DNA of 64,000 bases, taken from Chryseobacterium aquifrigidense. GTDB lineage: Bacteria > Bacteroidota > Bacteroidia > Flavobacteriales > Weeksellaceae. The translations under genes were made by a program, and so were the position numbers. Of this stretch, positions 15,992 to 24,378 are shown piece by piece; the stretch's first letter is position 1; each line of letters opens with the position of its first letter. The DNA lies in NCBI RefSeq assembly GCF_006716485.1, contig NZ_VFPD01000001.1, positions 1,735,096 through 1,799,095 of the forward strand. Reading direction: 5' to 3'. The notes beneath the pieces were generated by a model that saw nothing but the letters and a program-made list of their open reading frames with translations, made no database searches and was not told the origin of the DNA.

Positions 15992-16606
15992 TTAATGTTT
16001 TTTCAACGAATTTTTAATAACGGTAGTTAAAAAATCAATCGCTACGGAATTCTGTTTCATATTGGGAATGATAAGATCGGCATCATTTTTAGACGGCTCG
16101 ATGAATTCCTGATGCATTGGTTTCAATGTAGTCTGATAGCGGTGTAATACTTCGCTCAGATCTCTTCCCCTTTCCTGGGTATCTCTTCTGATCCTCCTGA
16201 TCAGTCTTTCGTCAGAATCTGCATGAACAAATACTTTCAAATCAAATTCTTTCAGCAATTCTTTGTTGGTCAGAACAAGAATTCCTTCTACCACCAATAC
16301 GTTTTTAGGTTCTACAGTAACATGATCTCCTGTTCTGGAATGGGTAACAAAGCTATAAATCGGCTGTTCAATAGATTCATTATTTTTTAAAGCTTTTACA
16401 TGTTTTATCAGTAGGTCAAAGTCTATTGATTTTGGATGGTCATAGTTAAGAGCTTCTCTTTCCGTCAGTGTAAGACCTTGGTTGTCGTGATAATAATTAT
16501 CCTGAGAGAGGATATTCATTCCCTCAATATCAAGCTGCTGAAGTATCTTATCAACAACTGTAGTTTTGCCGGATCCTGTACCACCGGCAATTCCTATTAC
16601 AAGCAT
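15992..16606 (-). CDS. udk: uridine kinase
   Basis: 204 residues. Phosphorylates uridine and cytidine using GTP or ATP in pyrimidine salvage. The P-loop GGTGSGKTT is at residues 8-16; SQDNYYHD (about 35), NYDHPKSIDFDLL (about 54), IYSFVTHSR (about 83) and RRIRRDTQERGRD (about 134-146) are all characteristic of Udk. A TATATTTG box at 16635-16642 supplies the promoter. It is the first gene of a probable udk / DivIC-like / mutA / DinB transcript. Confidence 0.96.
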   Translation of the reverse strand: MLVIGIAGGTGSGKTTVVDKILQQLDIEGMNILSQDNYYHDNQGLTLTEREALNYDHPKSIDFDLLIKHVKALKNNESIEQPIYSFVTHSRTGDHVTVEPKNVLVVEGILVLTNKELLKEFDLKVFVHADSDERLIRRIRRDTQERGRDLSEVLHRYQTTLKPMHQEFIEPSKNDADLIIPNMKQNSVAIDFLTTVIKNSLKKH

Positions 16607-16634
16607 TGTTTTTTTTGTTTCTTTATAGTTGGTA

Positions 16635-16642
16635 CAAATATA
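16635..16642 (-). promoter_or_regulatory. -7 box of the udk gene
   Basis: Minus strand TATATTTG, 28 bases upstream of the udk ATG. No convincing -33 element. Confidence 0.5.
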
Positions 16643-16789
16643 CTATTTTAGATAAAATATGGCAATGTAAGTGTGTTGAGAAATTAAAAGATTAAAGCAC
16701 TTAAAGATTGAGAGATTAGCTGGAAGCCTTTCAGTTTTTGTGATGTATTGCCCTTCCTCCACTATCTCCTCCGAATTCCATAAAAAAAA

Positions 16790-16808
16790 CCGACAATTAA
16801 TTTGTCGG
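16790..16808 (-). terminator. Terminator after clpS
   Basis: CCGACAA / TTGTCGG 7-bp stem; the minus strand continues with T8. It lies 10 bases beyond the clpS stop at 16818. Confidence 0.85.
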
Positions 16809-16817
16809 CTTTTTATT

Positions 16818-17129
16818 TTATACGATTTCGCTTGTTAATTCACGCGAAATTAATTTTTCATGCATAGGCTTCAAAACATCCATTGAGCCTGTTTTTACGG
16901 TACACTTGCCTTTATAATGAACAAGAATTGTACATTGTTCAGCCTGTTCCAGGGTATGCTTGCATATTTCGATCAGACAGTCTATTACATAATCAAAAGT
17001 ATGAATATCATCGTTATGCAGTACCAGTTTATAAACTTCATCCGTATCATCTAAGACGAGAACTTCTTCTTCGTACTGACGTTTTGGATTTTCGTAATCT
17101 TTTATGCTGTTATAAAAATTCATTCTCAT
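16818..17129 (-). CDS. clpS: ATP-dependent Clp protease adaptor ClpS
   Basis: 103 residues. ClpS delivers N-degron substrates to ClpAP. The conserved LHNDDIHTFDYVID (about residues 36-50) carries the Asn-Asp pair that binds the substrate N-terminus, and VHYKGKCTVKTG (about 70-81) has the matching His. The flexible N-terminus is about 30 residues. The gene starts 4 bases after the CNNM-like gene ends, so they share a transcript. A second ATG two codons in is an equally plausible start. Confidence 0.93.
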   Translation of the reverse strand: MRMNFYNSIKDYENPKRQYEEEVLVLDDTDEVYKLVLHNDDIHTFDYVIDCLIEICKHTLEQAEQCTILVHYKGKCTVKTGSMDVLKPMHEKLISRELTSEIV

Positions 17130-17133
17130 GCTT

Positions 17134-18492
17134 TTAAACTTCTCCTATTTTGTCCGCCAGATTATCAATAGCATTAGGTTCCTGATAAACCAGCTCCACC
17201 AGTTCTACACTTTTATTATTCATTTTCAGAATTTTAAAGTGATAATCTTCAAGGTCAAATTCCTGGTTTTCTTCAGGGATTTCTTCCAGCTCATAAAGAA
17301 TAAATCCGGCCAGTGAGTTGTATTCGCTTTCTTCGGAAAGAGGAAGTTTTTTAGGAAGGAATTCATTAATTTCGTCCAACGGCTGCGTGGCCTGTACCCA
17401 ATAGGTATTATCCGCTATTTTATCAACGATTTTTTCTTCATCATCTTCTTCATCCTGAATTTCTCCCACAAGCTCTTCCAGAATGTCTTCCAGTGTGATA
17501 ATTCCTTCTGTTCCACCAAATTCATCGATAACAATGGCAATATGTTGTTTTTTAAGCTGGAAAGTCTTCAATAAGTCTGAAACTTTTTTGCTTTCCACCA
17601 CGAAGAAGGCATCACGCATTAAGTCTTTAAGATCTTCATGGTCCAGATTTCCCTTTCTCTTCACAAATTCTCTTATAATTTCCTTTGTGTAGAAAATTCC
17701 GATTATATTATCAATGGAATCAATATAAACGGGAATACGGGAGTATCCGCTGTCCATAATTTTATTGATAATATCATTGATATCTTCTTCAAAGTCTATA
17801 GAAGTAATATTCTGTCTTGGAACCATGATCTGCTTGGCAGAGTGATCTGTAAAATCAAATGCATTTTTAATAATCTCATAGTTTTCTTCTTCAATTTCTC
17901 CGCTGTCTGCACTTTGTTTTACCAAAAGCTGAAGTTCTTCCGTAGAGTGAATTTCCTGCTCTGAAGCCGGGTGAATTTTAACCAGTCTAAGGAATCCGTT
18001 TGACATGGAGTTCATCAACCAGATAAACGGTTTAAAAATCGTATAGAAAACTCTCAACGGAACAGCTGTTGCCATTGTAGTTGCTTCAGACTTTCTGATC
18101 GCGATTGATTTCGGAATAAGCTCACCAAACACAATGTGCATGATGGTAATCAATACAAAACTGGTCACCACTGAAATTGTGGTAATCGTTGTTTCCGTCA
18201 AGTCTATATTAAACGAATGAAAGAGGCTTTCAACCACATGGTGCAAAGCACTTTCTCCTACCCAACCAAGGGCAAGGGATGCCAATGTAATTCCTAATTG
18301 TGTAGCCGAAAGATATTCATCAAGATGTTTGATGATATGTTCTGCCTGTTTAGCCATAGAATTTCCTTCTGCAGCCTTTAACTGAATTTGTGAGTAACGA
18401 ACTTTAACAATTGAAAATTCTGCGGCTACGAAGAAGCCATTTAGTAAAACAAGAAATAAGGCCAGCAAAAGCCTGACTATGTCCGAGTCCAT
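17134..18492 (-). CDS. hemolysin-family (CNNM/CorC-type) CBS domain membrane protein
   Basis: 452 residues: an N-terminal DUF21 (CNNM) transmembrane domain with about four hydrophobic segments (roughly 5-25, 65-85, 100-125, 140-160), a CBS pair (about 210-345, IMVPRQNITSIDFEEDINDII ... IVIDEFGGTEGIITLEDILEELVGE) and a C-terminal CorC/HlyC domain (about 365-440). Such proteins are associated with magnesium or cobalt efflux and, in flavobacteria, one branch (GldE) with gliding. The GldE branch normally lies beside gldD, which is absent here, so I call only the broad family. Confidence 0.88.
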   Translation of the reverse strand: MDSDIVRLLLALFLVLLNGFFVAAEFSIVKVRYSQIQLKAAEGNSMAKQAEHIIKHLDEYLSATQLGITLASLALGWVGESALHHVVESLFHSFNIDLTETTITTISVVTSFVLITIMHIVFGELIPKSIAIRKSEATTMATAVPLRVFYTIFKPFIWLMNSMSNGFLRLVKIHPASEQEIHSTEELQLLVKQSADSGEIEEENYEIIKNAFDFTDHSAKQIMVPRQNITSIDFEEDINDIINKIMDSGYSRIPVYIDSIDNIIGIFYTKEIIREFVKRKGNLDHEDLKDLMRDAFFVVESKKVSDLLKTFQLKKQHIAIVIDEFGGTEGIITLEDILEELVGEIQDEEDDEEKIVDKIADNTYWVQATQPLDEINEFLPKKLPLSEESEYNSLAGFILYELEEIPEENQEFDLEDYHFKILKMNNKSVELVELVYQEPNAIDNLADKIGEV

Positions 18493-18520
18493 TTAGAGAT
18501 TGTATAAATTTTATTAGCTA

Positions 18521-18528
18521 CAAAGATA
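18521..18528 (-). promoter_or_regulatory. -7 box of the CNNM-like gene
   Basis: Minus strand TATCTTTG fits TAnnTTTG, 28 bases upstream of the ATG at 18492. Confidence 0.5.
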
Positions 18529-18712
18529 TGCAAAATAAAAATAACCTGAATCCGGGATAGATTATTTCGATGAAGGAATTTTCTTCAGAAAATACAACAC
18601 GATATAATACTGCTAATTTTTAATAAAAAAAAACAATTGAAACAAACTGTCCTTTTCTTATAAAAACGTGATTTTTGAACAACCCCTGACTGTTTCAGCC
18701 CTTTGTAAACAA

Positions 18713-18739
18713 AAAAGCACCGAAATTATCGGTGCTTTT
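18713..18739 (-). terminator. Terminator of the ATP synthase operon
   Basis: Perfect stem AAAAGCACCG / CGGTGCTTTT with a 7-base loop; TTTTTTGTTT follows on the minus strand, 22 bases beyond the atpG stop. Confidence 0.9.
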
Positions 18740-18761
18740 ATTTGTATAATAGAATAATTCT

Positions 18762-19625
18762 TTATGAATTTTTCAAAGCTTCTGCTCCGGAAACAATTTC
18801 CAGGATTTCGTTGGTAATTGCAGCCTGTCTTGCTTTGTTGTAGAAGATTACAAGATCATTCTTTAAAGCTTGAGCGTTATCTGTTGCTTTGTGCATTGCA
18901 GTCATTCTCGCTCCGTGCTCAGATGCTACTGAATCTAAGATGGCTTTGAAAACCTGAGTTTTGATAGACTTTGGAATCAGGTTATCCAGGATTTCAGCTC
19001 TGTTAGGTTCAAAGATATAATCTGTTTCAACCTGTGGCTCAGTATTTTCCGGCATTGAGATCGGAAGAAGCTGTTCTGTAGTTACTTCCTGAGTAGCAGC
19101 ATTAACGAATTTGTTATAGATAACATAAACTTCGTCAAATTTACCTTCTCTGAAGCTCGTCATTACCCCTTCAGTGATATGAGCAACTGCATCAAAATTC
19201 AGATTATCATAAACAGAACTTCCATTAGTATATACCGTACGGTTTCTTCTTACAGCATCATATACTTTTTTACCTACAGGAAGAACTTCAACCTCGTACT
19301 GGGCATTGTTCTGGAACTGAAGGTTAAGCTCTTTTACGATAGAAGAGTTAAAAGCTCCCGCAAGACCTCTGTTTGAAGTAACAGCGATGAATAGTACTCT
19401 TTTAACCTCTCTTTTCTGAGCATATACAGAAATCTGATCAGGATCAGAGCTAGAATTTACATTCTGGATAAGCTCCTGTAATTTTTCAGAATAAGGTCTT
19501 AACATTACGATTGCATCCTGTGCTTTTTTAAGTTTCGCCGCGGAAACCATCTTCATAGCACGTGTAATCTGCATCGTAGATGAAATTGACGTAATTCTGC
19601 CTCGTATTTCTTTTAAGTTTGCCAT
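18762..19625 (-). CDS. atpG: F0F1 ATP synthase subunit gamma
   Basis: 287 residues, standard for the central stalk. The N-terminal helix ANLKEIRGRITSISSTMQITRAMKMVSAAKL and the C-terminal helix SEHGARMTAMHKATDNAQAL...LVIFYNKARQAAITNEILEIVSGAEAL form the antiparallel coiled coil that rotates in the alpha3beta3 hexamer. It is the last gene of the operon. A strong hairpin at 19655-19691 lies in the 76-base gap after atpA. The usual next genes atpD and atpC are missing. Confidence 0.97.
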   Translation of the reverse strand: MANLKEIRGRITSISSTMQITRAMKMVSAAKLKKAQDAIVMLRPYSEKLQELIQNVNSSSDPDQISVYAQKREVKRVLFIAVTSNRGLAGAFNSSIVKELNLQFQNNAQYEVEVLPVGKKVYDAVRRNRTVYTNGSSVYDNLNFDAVAHITEGVMTSFREGKFDEVYVIYNKFVNAATQEVTTEQLLPISMPENTEPQVETDYIFEPNRAEILDNLIPKSIKTQVFKAILDSVASEHGARMTAMHKATDNAQALKNDLVIFYNKARQAAITNEILEIVSGAEALKNS

Positions 19626-19640
19626 TAATTTGGGTTCAAA

Positions 19641-19691
19641 GTTTAAGGTCTAAAGTTTAAGGCTTAAAACGCTATATTTTAAACCTTAAAC
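19641..19691. repeat. Intercistronic hairpin with repeated GTTTAAGG, between atpA and atpG
   Basis: GTTTAAGGCTTAAAA (19655-19669) pairs with TTTTAAACCTTAAAC (19677-19691), 15 bp with one G-U pair, loop of 7. An extra direct copy of GTTTAAGG lies at 19641-19648. It has no T run, so processing or a mobile-repeat origin is more likely than termination. Confidence 0.6.
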
Positions 19692-19701
19692 ATTGAATTT
19701 T

Positions 19702-21279
19702 TTAGTTGTATTTAGAAGCTAAATCGTTAGCTGCCTGCTTAAGAACACCTGTAATATCGTTATCGATTTTTCCAGCCTTGATAGCAGCCATTGTATCTGG
19801 GTGCTTAGATTTAAGGAACTCGATGTATTCGTATTGGAATTCTTTGATCTTGTTCAATGGAACGTTTCTCATTAAGTTTTCTGTTCCAGCGTATACGATC
19901 GCTACCTGACTTTCTACAGGAAGTGGTGCATTTACCGGCTGCTTAAGGATTTCTACGTTTCTTTCTCCTTTAGAGATCACTGCTAAAGTAGAAGCATCAA
20001 GGTCAGAACCGAATTTAGCAAACGCTTCCAATTCTTTATATTGAGCCTGGTCTAGCTTCAATGTACCAGAAACTTTTTTCATTGATTTGATCTGAGCGTT
20101 ACCTCCTACCCTTGATACAGAGATACCTACGTTGATCGCAGGACGAACCCCTGAGTTGAATAGATCAGACTCCAGGAAAATCTGTCCGTCTGTAATAGAG
20201 ATTACGTTTGTAGGGATATATGCAGAAACGTCACCAGCCTGAGTTTCGATAATTGGAAGGGCTGTTAATGAACCACCACCTTTTACGATTGGCTTAAGAG
20301 ACTCTGGCAAATCATTCATTTGCTTAGCAATTTCGTCATCAGCGATTACTTTTGCAGCTCTTTCCAATAGTCTTGAGTGAAGGTAGAAAACGTCTCCAGG
20401 ATAAGCTTCACGGCCCGGTGGTCTTCTCAATAGTAGAGAAAGCTCACGGTAAGCAACAGCTTGTTTAGATAAATCATCATAAACGATAAGTGCTGGTCTA
20501 CCAGTGTCTCTGAAGAACTCACCGATAGAAGCTCCTGCCATTGCAGAATATACCTGCATTGGAACCGGATCTGATGCGTTAGCTGCAACGATTACCGTAT
20601 AAGCTAAAGCTCCTTTATCAGAAAGAGTTTTAACGATTTGTGCTACAGTAGAAGCTTTCTGACCGATAGCAACATATATACAATATACTGGCTTACCAGC
20701 ATCAAAGAATTCTTTTTGGTTGATGATCGTATCAATCGCAACAGTAGTTTTACCTGTTTGTCTGTCACCAATGATAAGCTCTCTCTGACCTCTTCCTACA
20801 GGGATCATCGCATCAATTGCAACGATACCAGACTGTAAAGGCTCAGTTACCGGCTGTCTGAAGATAACTCCAGGAGCCTTTCTTTCCAATGGCATTTCGT
20901 ATAAATCCCCAGTAATAGGACCTTTACCATCGATTGGGTTACCAAGAGTATCTACTACTCTTCCTAACATACCTTCTCCTACTTTGATAGAAGAGATTCT
21001 GTTTGTTCTTCTTACTGTATCACCTTCTTTTACTAATTTACTTTCACCAAGTAGAGCAACCCCCACGTTGTCTTCTTCAAGGTTAAGTACAATACCTTCT
21101 ACATCACTAGAAAATTTCACCAACTCTCCGTATTGTACGTTTTCTAACCCGTATACACGAGCAATACCATCACCGATGGTTAAAACTGTACCTACTTCCT
21201 CAACGTTTGATTGAGTATCGAAGTTGGCCAATTGCTGTTTTAAGATCGCAGATACTTCTGCCGGATTTATTTCTGCCAT
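19702..21279 (-). CDS. atpA: F0F1 ATP synthase subunit alpha
   Basis: 525 residues. Nucleotide-binding but non-catalytic subunit of F1. Walker A GDRQTGKT is at residues 171-178, [45 protein letters not shown] (about 273-317) is the signature region, and the arginine finger region SVSRVGG is at about 385. It lies 16 bases after atpH. The catalytic beta subunit is not encoded in this window. Confidence 0.98.
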   Translation of the reverse strand: MAEINPAEVSAILKQQLANFDTQSNVEEVGTVLTIGDGIARVYGLENVQYGELVKFSSDVEGIVLNLEEDNVGVALLGESKLVKEGDTVRRTNRISSIKVGEGMLGRVVDTLGNPIDGKGPITGDLYEMPLERKAPGVIFRQPVTEPLQSGIVAIDAMIPVGRGQRELIIGDRQTGKTTVAIDTIINQKEFFDAGKPVYCIYVAIGQKASTVAQIVKTLSDKGALAYTVIVAANASDPVPMQVYSAMAGASIGEFFRDTGRPALIVYDDLSKQAVAYRELSLLLRRPPGREAYPGDVFYLHSRLLERAAKVIADDEIAKQMNDLPESLKPIVKGGGSLTALPIIETQAGDVSAYIPTNVISITDGQIFLESDLFNSGVRPAINVGISVSRVGGNAQIKSMKKVSGTLKLDQAQYKELEAFAKFGSDLDASTLAVISKGERNVEILKQPVNAPLPVESQVAIVYAGTENLMRNVPLNKIKEFQYEYIEFLKSKHPDTMAAIKAGKIDNDITGVLKQAANDLASKYN

Positions 21280-21295
21280 TGTATGGTTGTTTTTC

Positions 21296-21835
21296 TTAAT
21301 TTAATTGGAAATCTTTTTTAACTTGGTTCAATTTTGTCTTCACAGACGCATCTACCTGCTGGTCACCTACTCTCAGAACATATCCTCCAAGAATTTCAGG
21401 TTTCACATTTACTTTCAGATCAAAGTTTGAATCAGCATTTACAAGATTTGTAGATCTTAAAATCTGGTCAAGATTCTCTTTTGAAAGCGGAGTTGCTGTA
21501 GTAAGCGTTACTCTCTGTACACCACTAAGGTCTTCTACTTTGTTGATAAATTCCTGAGCAATATTTTTCAATTGGTTTTCACGTCCATGCTTAATGACCA
21601 ATCTGATCAGGTTTTGAGAAGAAACAGATAAACCTTTGAATATTTCGTTTGCTACTTCTATTTTCTTTTTAGAATCGATGTAAGGAGTAAGGAAAAACTT
21701 GTTTAAATCTTTAGATTCAGTCATTACCTTTACTACATCTTTCATTTCAGAAAATACAGTAGCCGTTTGCCCTGATTCGTTGGTGAAGTCAAGTAAACCT
21801 TGTGCGTATCTTTTAGCTACTTTAGATGTAAGCAT
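21296..21835 (-). CDS. atpH: F0F1 ATP synthase subunit delta
   Basis: 179 residues; peripheral stalk protein that ties the b subunits to the top of F1 (OSCP homologue). The N-terminal six-helix domain begins [14 protein letters not shown], and the C-terminal part has [18 protein letters not shown] and the highly conserved [27 protein letters not shown] ending (about 145-170). Two bases separate it from atpF, consistent with coupled translation. Confidence 0.95.
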   Translation of the reverse strand: MLTSKVAKRYAQGLLDFTNESGQTATVFSEMKDVVKVMTESKDLNKFFLTPYIDSKKKIEVANEIFKGLSVSSQNLIRLVIKHGRENQLKNIAQEFINKVEDLSGVQRVTLTTATPLSKENLDQILRSTNLVNADSNFDLKVNVKPEILGGYVLRVGDQQVDASVKTKLNQVKKDFQLN

Positions 21836-21837
21836 TC

Positions 21838-22335
21838 TTAGTTAAGGTTTGATTTGTTTAAATAATTTTGAACTAATTCGTTTTGAGCTTCGCTGTTGTC
21901 TAGCTTTTGCTTCAGGATAGACTCAGCAATGTTTACAGATAAAGTACCAATTTGAGTTTTGATGTCTGCCATTGCAGCATTTTTCTCAGCGTTGATAGTC
22001 TGCTTAGCAGCTTCGATCATTTTGTCTCCTTCAGCTTTAGCAGCATCTTTAGCTTCTCCTACGATTCTGTCTTTAATTTCTCTGGCTTCTTTAAGGATAG
22101 CATCTCTTTCGATTTTAGCTTCACGAATGATTCTTTCGTTATCCTCTTTTAAAGTTTCCATTTCTTTTCTTGCTAATTTAGCTTGATTAAGAGCGTCAAC
22201 AATAGATGTTTCTCTGTCGTCGATTGACTTTAAAATTGGCTTCCAAGCGAATTTACCTAACAAAAATAATAATGCTAGAAAAATAACAGACTGGATAATA
22301 AATAGTCCTGATGAAAACTGATGAATTAATTCCAT
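21838..22335 (-). CDS. atpF: F0F1 ATP synthase subunit b
   Basis: 165 residues. A single N-terminal membrane helix (about residues 10-30, GLFIIQSVIFLALLFLLGKFAW) leads into a long charged amphipathic helix rich in Ala, Lys and Glu, which dimerises as the peripheral stalk. The WKPIL motif right after the membrane segment is typical. An 88-base gap separating it from atpE holds the strong hairpin at 22376-22408. Confidence 0.95.
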   Translation of the reverse strand: MELIHQFSSGLFIIQSVIFLALLFLLGKFAWKPILKSIDDRETSIVDALNQAKLARKEMETLKEDNERIIREAKIERDAILKEAREIKDRIVGEAKDAAKAEGDKMIEAAKQTINAEKNAAMADIKTQIGTLSVNIAESILKQKLDNSEAQNELVQNYLNKSNLN

Positions 22336-22375
22336 TATATAATGTATAAATAATTATTACTTTTTTTTTAAAATT

Positions 22376-22408
22376 AACATTGCTGCAGCCAACCGCTGCA
22401 ACAATGTT
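22376..22408 (-). promoter_or_regulatory. Intercistronic hairpin between atpE and atpF
   Basis: AACATTGCTGCAGC (22376-22389) pairs with GCTGCAACAATGTT (22395-22408): 14 bp with one G-U, 5-base loop. Downstream on the minus strand is A-rich, not T-rich, so it is not a normal terminator. Its place 3' of atpE suggests mRNA processing or stabilisation that raises c-subunit output. Confidence 0.55.
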
Positions 22409-22423
22409 TTAGTTTTGTTTGGC

Positions 22424-22615
22424 TTATGATGCGAATAACGCAGCAAATGCAACACCTTCAACTAGTGCAGCTGCAATAAGCATAGCAGTTTGGATTTTTC
22501 CAGATTGCTCAGGCTGTCTAGCGATAGCTTCAAGAGCAGCAGCTCCGATTTTACCAAGACCGATACCTACACCTAGTACGATAAGACCTGCACCAATAAT
22601 TCTAGGGATTTCCAT
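22424..22615 (-). CDS. atpE: F0F1 ATP synthase subunit c
   Basis: 63 residues forming the two-helix hairpin of the rotor ring. Helix 1 has the glycine-rich GAGLIVLGVGIGLGKIG, the polar loop is ARQPEQSGK (about residues 32-40), and helix 2 carries the ion-binding Glu in AALVEGVAF (about 53). The residue after this Glu is Gly, and the Gln/Ser-Thr set of Na+-type rings is not evident, so proton coupling is expected. Short intergenic gaps on both sides place it in the operon between atpB and atpF. Confidence 0.97.
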   Translation of the reverse strand: MEIPRIIGAGLIVLGVGIGLGKIGAAALEAIARQPEQSGKIQTAMLIAAALVEGVAFAALFAS

Positions 22616-22674
22616 AATATATAATTTTAAAAAATTGTTTTAATATTTGTTTAATTTCTCTTTTTAACTTTTAA

Positions 22675-23772
22675 TTAGTGAGCAGCGTGATGTTCGTGCT
22701 CGTGCTCTTCAACTGCCATTCCGATAAATAAAGCAGATAGCATTGTGAAGATATATGCCTGTAGGAATGCTACCAAAACTTCAAGTAAATAAATTACTAA
22801 TGTTAAGAATGGAAATGCTACTCCTGCGATCCAGTTTTTAAAGATATAGATAGATCCAATCAAAGTCATTACTACGATGTGACCTGCAGTCATGTTTGCA
22901 AAAAGTCGGATCATCAAAGCGAATGGCTTAGTAATAGTTCCTAATAATTCGATTGGCAACATAATGAATTTCATCGGAACCGGAACACCTGGCATCCAGA
23001 AGATATGTTTCCAGTAATCTTTGTTAGCTGAGAATGTTGTAATCAAATACGTAAGAATAGCAAGGAAGAATGTCATTGTAATATTACCTGTAACATTAAT
23101 TCCAAAAGGCATCAATCCTAAAACGTTAAGAAAAAGAATAAAGAAGAATACGGTTAATAAATACCCCATAAATCTCTTATACTTATGTCCAATGTTAGGA
23201 AGAGCGATTTCATCTCTTACAAAAATCACCAAAGGTTCTAAGAATCTTGCTACTCCTGTAGGAACTGCAGACTTCTTATAAGACTTAGCCATACCAACAA
23301 ACAACACAAACATGAAAACTGCCACCAAAATGATAATCAATACACTTTTTGTGATAGAAAGATCTAAAACTCTCTCTTGTGTTGGATGATGATCTTTATC
23401 CAGAGTAATAGTTCCCTTTTCGTCTGTTTTATAGATCTTCTCATGATGTAATACATAATAAGCTCCATCTACTTCAGTTGGTTCTCCATGCATAAATCCT
23501 TCTTTGTTACTCATAAAAGAATGGAATCCATTATCATAAAAAATAACAGGAAGAGGAAAACCGATATGATGACCATCTTTATCAACCATCAATGTGAAAT
23601 CATGAGCATCCAACAAGTGATGATCGATGAACTCTTTGTTTTCTTTAGTTACTTTGTCTTTCTCTGAAAGCTCTTTAGCAGGAGCCTCACCAGTGGTGGC
23701 CTCACCATGCTGTGCAGACACTAAGTTTAATACAAAAATACTGTAAAATAAAACTGCGAATTTCTTAAACAT
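22675..23772 (-). CDS. atpB: F0F1 ATP synthase subunit a with N-terminal periplasmic extension
   Basis: 365 residues from the ATG at 23770-23772. An alternative upstream start adds only MHNEKNLS ahead of the signal-peptide-like MFKKFAVLFYSIFVLNLVSAQ and is disfavoured. Between this and the first core helix (about residue 140) is an extra, His- and Asp-rich exported segment of about 120 residues. The core has the essential Arg in LMIRLFANMTAGH (about 287), which faces the c ring, plus LEVLVAFLQAYIFTMLSALF. The C-terminus is His/Glu-rich (EEHEHEHHAAH). The extension is usual in Bacteroidetes. Confidence 0.95.
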   Translation of the reverse strand: MFKKFAVLFYSIFVLNLVSAQHGEATTGEAPAKELSEKDKVTKENKEFIDHHLLDAHDFTLMVDKDGHHIGFPLPVIFYDNGFHSFMSNKEGFMHGEPTEVDGAYYVLHHEKIYKTDEKGTITLDKDHHPTQERVLDLSITKSVLIIILVAVFMFVLFVGMAKSYKKSAVPTGVARFLEPLVIFVRDEIALPNIGHKYKRFMGYLLTVFFFILFLNVLGLMPFGINVTGNITMTFFLAILTYLITTFSANKDYWKHIFWMPGVPVPMKFIMLPIELLGTITKPFALMIRLFANMTAGHIVVMTLIGSIYIFKNWIAGVAFPFLTLVIYLLEVLVAFLQAYIFTMLSALFIGMAVEEHEHEHHAAH

Positions 23773-23831
23773 TGATAGGTTTTTTTCGTTGTGCAAAAAT
23801 ATGATATTTTTTCTAGTTTCAATAAATAATT

Positions 23832-24203
23832 TTACTGTTTTTTATCATGATTAATTAACCCGATCGCGTAGTATGTAAGCAGTGCTGTCAGGACAAAATA
23901 AGGAATGATAAAATGAAATTTATAGCCAGGAATCACTTCAAAGTTCAGTTTTTTTCTGATTAAGTACATTAAACCAAATTTTAAAAGGATCAAACCAATA
24001 ACAGACAATCCTAAAAATTGTGGTGCTACTCTATTAATTAAAATTACAAGCGTGATCATCATCATAAACATGACGCTTAGAAAAAGATAAAATTTGATGA
24101 TCACAATTTCATCCAGGTGAAAAACAAATTTCCAAAGGGAAAAATGTACCAGGAAAGTCAGAAAGAATAAAATGACAACAAGAATATTGGGATTGATTTT
24201 CAT
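23832..24203 (-). CDS. small membrane protein upstream of atpB (possibly DUF6168-like)
   Basis: 123 residues starting at the ATG 24201-24203; the longer frame begins with a TTG lying inside the promoter box at 24222-24229, which rules it out. Four hydrophobic segments are visible (about residues 6-25, 33-55, 62-82, 95-115) with a short basic tail. It occupies the place where an AtpI-type assembly protein gene often precedes atpB, but I see no AtpI motif. Flavobacteria carry a small family (DUF6168, from memory) at this position; this is probably a member. A role in ATP synthase assembly is inferred from position only. Confidence 0.72.
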   Translation of the reverse strand: MKINPNILVVILFFLTFLVHFSLWKFVFHLDEIVIIKFYLFLSVMFMMMITLVILINRVAPQFLGLSVIGLILLKFGLMYLIRKKLNFEVIPGYKFHFIIPYFVLTALLTYYAIGLINHDKKQ

Positions 24204-24221
24204 TCTATATTTAATTGATCG

Positions 24222-24229
24222 CAAAAATA
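24222..24229 (-). promoter_or_regulatory. -7 box at the head of the ATP synthase operon
   Basis: Minus strand TATTTTTG, 18 bases upstream of the chosen ATG of the first gene. It decides that start over the TTG at 24224. Confidence 0.6.
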
Positions 24230-24285
24230 GACTTTTTCTATCGGATTATACTATGATTTGATATTTATCATTTTTCTTGTCTATA

Positions 24286-24314
24286 ATAATATTACGTATA
24301 TATATAATATTACG
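24286..24314. repeat. Two direct repeats ATAATATTACG upstream of ffh
   Basis: ATAATATTACG occurs at 24286-24296 and 24304-24314, 18 bases apart, just before the ffh -33 element, in the ffh/atp divergent gap. The spacing suits binding on nearly the same face of DNA; no regulator is identified. Confidence 0.4.
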
Positions 24315-24325
24315 CATTCAAACAC

Positions 24326-24355
24326 TTTGCATATGCTAAAAATTCCTTATTTTTG
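24326..24355 (+). promoter_or_regulatory. ffh promoter, -33 TTTG and -7 TATTTTTG
   Basis: TTTG at 24326-24329, 18-base spacer, TATTTTTG at 24348-24355: a near-consensus flavobacterial promoter, 23 bases before the ATG. Confidence 0.75.
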
Positions 24356-24378
24356 CAAACCTATAATTTACAATCAAT

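Noticed and set aside
17134..18492. Calling the CBS-domain membrane protein GldE (gliding motility)
   Set aside because: No gldD or other gld gene is next to it, and the family is broad; only the general CNNM/CorC class is supported.
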